Source: JANNRW01 sp031401815 (lineage in GTDB: Bacteria; Desulfobacterota; Desulfuromonadia; Geobacterales; DSM-12255). Taken from it: a stretch of DNA of 6,008 nucleotides. The stretch's first letter is position 1. Each line of letters begins with the position of its first letter. Below are positions 3,693-6,008 of the stretch, in pieces. The stretch is taken from assembly GCA_031401815.1 (NCBI GenBank), contig JANNRW010000357.1, positions 1 to 6,008 of the forward strand. The letters are read 5' to 3'. The position numbers and the translations under genes are program-made. Under the pieces are notes generated by a model, which saw only the letters and a list, made by a program, of their open reading frames with translations, was not told the DNA's origin and made no database searches.

Positions 3693-5294
3693 TTTCTTCG
3701 GCACCATTGCATCTTCAAGCAGCTTTACACCATCCTTGCCTGCCTTGATTGCGCCTGTAAGGGTCTCGCGCGCCAGATCAGGGTTATGGAAACCGTCTGA
3801 ATTCTCGGCAGTCCAGAACTCCCAGAACGCATGAGCCTCTTCATGCTTTCCACGAGCAAGGGCAAGTGTCTCTTCAGGCACACCGGCTTTTTTGGCTACT
3901 GCATATGTATCGATCAGCTTGCCAATCCAGTATTCGGATTTGCGCATCTTTCCCTTTACATAGTTACGAACTGATTCGATTTCGTATTTCTTGTCATCCA
4001 CGCTTTTTTTCGGGTGACACCCAAGACATGACTCCTTGACTGTATTTAGTGGCCTTGAAACATTGTGGGCTGAGTACATCTTTCCGTCTTTACCCTTCAA
4101 CTTCGGCATGTGACACTGATGACACTGAACACCTGCCTTGTCATGAATACTTCCTGCATACGCTTCGGCTTCAGGGTGCTGCATCTTTATCAGACGTGCG
4201 CCTGTAACCGCATGTTTAAAGTCGAAAAAGTCGAGCTTCTTGTAGTGCGCAAGGAGCTCTTTTGCATTTTTCAGCGGGAAATGGTTCGTGCGCTGATCAT
4301 CAAAATCGACCTTCTTGCCGTCACTCCACTGTGAGCCGGCATTGCAGTTGTACTCCACATGGCACTGGGCGCACATCATGCGGGAGTCTGTTTTCGCCAT
4401 TACGCCGATCTTCCTGAAGCCCCTGAAATCGACCACTTTCAGATCTGTCTTCCCGTTTTTGGCAAAGATGTTATTTGCGCCTTCCCGTTCAATTGCCTGA
4501 ATAAGGGCATCGCGCACAACTCGCGGCTGGGTGCCGTGCGGGTCGTGGCAATGTACGCAGCCGACAGGATTATTGGTAGCCTTTGCCACATCATTAACAT
4601 TGGTGGTTCTGTCGAACCTGGCTTTTGGGTCCTTGTCGCCAAGAAATTTCCAGTTAAGAAGGTGGTCGGATGTCTTGCACTGGATACAGGTCGCATTACC
4701 AGCCATAGCGGTTTCCGCAAGTTTCTTGTCAGCTCCCTTGTCTTCAAGGATATCCCAGGTCTTGCCGGTGCGATTCACATCCTTCCAGCCGTTCTTGTAC
4801 TGGTAGCGCCCCCCCTGAAAACGGTCAACAACAAACTGGTCAGTCACCATGAAGGCATGTCCGCGTGGCTCGTTATGCTCGAAAGTGAACCCGTGAGGTG
4901 CCAGAAGCTTGTCCTGTTGAGGTGAACGTCCAGCCGGAATCCCTTTCTCTTTCCTTGCCCCCCCTTCGGTGCTGACCGAATAGAAGCTGTCATACTGGTT
5001 TTTGTGGCACTTGCCGCAGAGCGCCTGATCGATGATGGTCACAGGCTTGTTCTTTTCCGGGTCGTCCATGTGGGGAGCCAGCTTGTCATGACAGACTGTA
5101 CAGGCAAGTTTGGCGTGCTTTGAACCCTCTTTCATGGCTTTTACTTCGTCGTGACACTCGTAACATTTCGCTCTGCCATCATTAATCATCTTTGCTTCAG
5201 GCTTTGCCTTTGCAGCTGTCAGGACACCCGGAACAGCCAGCAGCAGAGATGCCCCACCAATAATTCCCCCTAAAAACAGCTTCTTTTTCCACAT
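3687..5294 (-). CDS. onr: octaheme cytochrome c nitrite reductase (ammonia-forming, ONR/TvNiR-type)
   Basis: This 535-residue secreted multiheme enzyme reduces nitrite to ammonium in the periplasm. A signal peptide is clear (MWKKK, hydrophobic stretch to about residue 27, likely cut near AAKA). Eight haem sites follow: C44YECH, C65TVCH, C93GKCH, C203IQCK, C246VHCH, C308AQCH, C391HQCH and C423LGCH. The fourth is CXXCK, the lysine-ligated catalytic haem. Haems 4-8 correspond to pentahaem NrfA, and the three N-terminal haems are the ONR extension. Active-site residues are R144 (PRGHAFMVTD), Y315 and H373 (KMQHPEAEAY). C317, two residues after Y315 (VEYNC), is the partner of the Tyr-Cys crosslink known in the Thioalkalivibrio enzyme and absent from ordinary NrfA. 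AAAGGAG lies seven bases before ATG 5294. No membrane partner (nrfH-like) is visible, so the electron donor is unknown. A Crp/Fnr-type site lies upstream. Confidence 0.93.
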   Translation of the reverse strand: MWKKKLFLGGIIGGASLLLAVPGVLTAAKAKPEAKMINDGRAKCYECHDEVKAMKEGSKHAKLACTVCHDKLAPHMDDPEKNKPVTIIDQALCGKCHKNQYDSFYSVSTEGGARKEKGIPAGRSPQQDKLLAPHGFTFEHNEPRGHAFMVTDQFVVDRFQGGRYQYKNGWKDVNRTGKTWDILEDKGADKKLAETAMAGNATCIQCKTSDHLLNWKFLGDKDPKARFDRTTNVNDVAKATNNPVGCVHCHDPHGTQPRVVRDALIQAIEREGANNIFAKNGKTDLKVVDFRGFRKIGVMAKTDSRMMCAQCHVEYNCNAGSQWSDGKKVDFDDQRTNHFPLKNAKELLAHYKKLDFFDFKHAVTGARLIKMQHPEAEAYAGSIHDKAGVQCHQCHMPKLKGKDGKMYSAHNVSRPLNTVKESCLGCHPKKSVDDKKYEIESVRNYVKGKMRKSEYWIGKLIDTYAVAKKAGVPEETLALARGKHEEAHAFWEFWTAENSDGFHNPDLARETLTGAIKAGKDGVKLLEDAMVPKKP

Positions 5295-5385
5295 ACGCTT
5301 CTCCTTTCAAGTTAATTCCTGCTGTGGGATACCAGATTGCAAATAAATAATACTGATACATTAATCTTCAAGCCGGGAGATTTAT

Positions 5386-5399
5386 TTGACCTAAGTCAA
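5386..5399. promoter_or_regulatory. Crp/Fnr-family binding site upstream of the octaheme reductase
   Basis: TTGAC-ctaa-GTCAA is a perfect 5-bp-arm palindrome matching the Fnr/Dnr pattern TTGAY-N4-RTCAA. It lies about 91 bases upstream of the start codon at 5294. A site at -41.5 would put transcription start near 5351. TAATGT (minus strand, 5363-5358) or TATTAT (5352-5347) could be the -10. Control by low oxygen or nitrogen oxides is inferred. Confidence 0.6.
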
Positions 5400-5633
5400 G
5401 AGAGAGAGCTGTTTTAAACTCGCATGTCGTTTTTTGCGCCTATGTCGTTAAAAAAATACCATGCATTATCAGCATAGCAAGCGATCAGCAGAGTTTTTCA
5501 GCTTTTCAGCAAATTAAAGAAGCAAGGGGGCGATGACAAGTGACTTTATCTGAAGCCGAAGGGGATGTATCAGTGGATATCGAGAGTGACGAGTGATTGT
5601 GGGGCATGGGTAATCTCCGAAACATGCAATATC
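5400..5633. other. intergenic stretch between divergent reductase and mqsR-like promoters, no gene seen
   Basis: No ORF with coding character is present. The frames here are short and composition-driven. ATGTCGTT occurs at 5424-5431 and 5442-5449, 18 bases apart and each followed by a homopolymer (T6, A7), which may be a pair of regulator sites or chance. Confidence 0.5.
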
Positions 5634-5673
5634 TTGTCAATATATAACTTGCGTAATATAACGGATTCCGTTA
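5634..5673 (+). promoter_or_regulatory. mqsR-like promoter with an overlapping operator palindrome
   Basis: TTGTCA (5634-5639), a 17-base spacer and TATAAC (5657-5662) match the sigma-70 consensus at 5/6 in each hexamer. TAACGGA-t-TCCGTTA (5659-5673), a perfect 7-bp-arm palindrome, overlaps the -10 and the expected start of transcription near 5669. MqsA autoregulates mqsRA in E. coli through a palindrome of different sequence, so this is the likely antitoxin operator. There is no clear Shine-Dalgarno before ATG 5684. Confidence 0.65.
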
Positions 5674-5683
5674 GTATTCCCGT

Positions 5684-5888
5684 ATGGAAAAACGTCGGCC
5701 ACATTATTTGCTGCGTGATATTCAAGCTCTTGTTGCTGTCAAAAAGGGCGATGCATTCACGCTTTCGGCTCTTACCAATGCCCGTTTGATGGGGCTTTCT
5801 GCTGTTCAGTCCGTAGCAGTTATCATGTCGCTTTCATCTGCAATGTTTTATAAGAGCATGACCACTCAAGCTGATTCATCCGTGTGGC
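5684..5888 (+). pseudogene. mqsR: MqsR-like mRNA interferase toxin gene, 5' part only, cut by an IS
   Basis: The first 68 residues align with E. coli MqsR: MEKRRPH at the start, SALTNARLMGLS in the middle and FYKSMTTQADSSVW at the end. K57 in FYKSMTT corresponds to catalytic K56 of E. coli. Right after Trp68 the expected Gln codon begins with C (5888), and then TGCGTATTCC of an insertion sequence takes over. The conserved Gln, Tyr and Lys of the C-terminal third are therefore lost and no toxin can form. The frame continues open through the IS end to the window edge, but those residues are not MqsR. MqsR cleaves mRNA at GCN sites and is normally followed by mqsA. If mqsA exists, it lies beyond the insertion outside the window. 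Confidence 0.85.
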
Positions 5889-6008
5889 TGCGTATTCCGA
5901 TGAAGTCGGCCACCTATTCCGACGGAAGTCGGCCACCTATTCCGATTGATCTCAGCCGGGCATTCCGATCGAAGTCGGCCACCCCTGAGGGGTGCGCCGC
6001 TGGGTTAA
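5889..6008. mobile_element. end of an IS21-like insertion sequence (partial, runs off the window)
   Basis: The element starts with TGCGTATTCCGATGAAGTCG and carries multiple copies of the ATTCCGA / AAGTCGGCCACC unit, the terminal architecture of IS21-family elements, where the transposase IstA binds several end repeats. ACCCCTgAGGGGT at 5981-5993 is a further palindrome. No istA or istB is in view, so which end this is cannot be decided and the family call rests on the terminal repeats. Confidence 0.7.
5893..5983. repeat. four tandem 22-23-bp terminal repeats of the IS element
   Basis: Units begin TATTCCGATGAAG (5893), TATTCCGACGGAAG (5915), TATTCCGATTGATC (5938) and CATTCCGATCGAAG (5961). 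Three end in GTCGGCCACC, and the third is degenerate after ATTCCGAT. They are the presumed transposase-binding sites. Confidence 0.8.

Noticed and set aside
4359..4925. 188-codon plus-strand ORF
   Set aside because: It is antisense to the haem-motif-bearing octaheme reductase and has no recognisable domain.
5544..5600. 18-codon GTG-started peptide (VTLSEAEGDVSVDIESDE)
   Set aside because: It has upstream in-frame stops, no properly spaced ribosome site and no known family; too short to support.
5565..5789. 74-codon plus-strand ORF overlapping the mqsR start
   Set aside because: It is out of frame with the recognisable MqsR sequence and crosses its promoter and operator.

Overview
The window looks like an accessory, insertion-riddled stretch from an anaerobic, multiheme-cytochrome-rich bacterium, most likely a Desulfuromonadota (Geobacter-type) relative. 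The basis is an octaheme c-type nitrite reductase with a Crp/Fnr-type box upstream, heptamer TTCACNN repeats and toxin-antitoxin-rich intergenic DNA. The assignment to lineage is inference; no rRNA or housekeeping gene is present. LAYOUT, left to right: (1) a probable IS21-like terminus (1-37) that runs into the 3' end of a dinD-type gene (minus strand, start 819). (2) A decayed Bro-N-domain gene (948-1409, minus) with a large internal deletion and an in-frame TGA. (3) An intact VapBC-like antitoxin and PIN toxin pair (2070-2679, plus), bracketed by two direct copies of a ~195-bp repeat (1598-1963 and 2699-2891). (4) A hicAB module (2957-3600, plus) in which hicB is intact but hicA has a TAG at codon 11. 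(5) A strong bidirectional terminator and a heptamer tandem repeat, then a complete octaheme nitrite reductase (3687-5294, minus) with a Crp/Fnr-type palindrome upstream. (6) An mqsR-like toxin gene with its own promoter and operator (5634-5888, plus), cut at codon 68 by an IS21-like element whose repeated end fills 5889-6008. HOW IT FITS TOGETHER: the one clear metabolic gene is the periplasmic octaheme reductase, which reduces nitrite to ammonium with six electrons. It sits among three type II toxin-antitoxin modules in three states: intact (VapBC-like), toxin lost by nonsense mutation (HicAB) and toxin lost by insertion (MqsR). Two Bro-N-domain genes are also damaged. MOST UNUSUAL STRUCTURE: the ~195-bp repeat. 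Each copy ends about 30 bp upstream of a TA promoter or operator. Each carries on the minus strand a TTGACA/TATAAT-like promoter with a 15-bp spacer, a GAGG-ATG mini-ORF start and a G+C-rich hairpin followed by T5. The unit therefore resembles a small transcription unit of ~95 nt. The left copy is interrupted by a 160-bp inverted-repeat element flanked by a TTAAT duplication, and the intact right copy shows the empty site.
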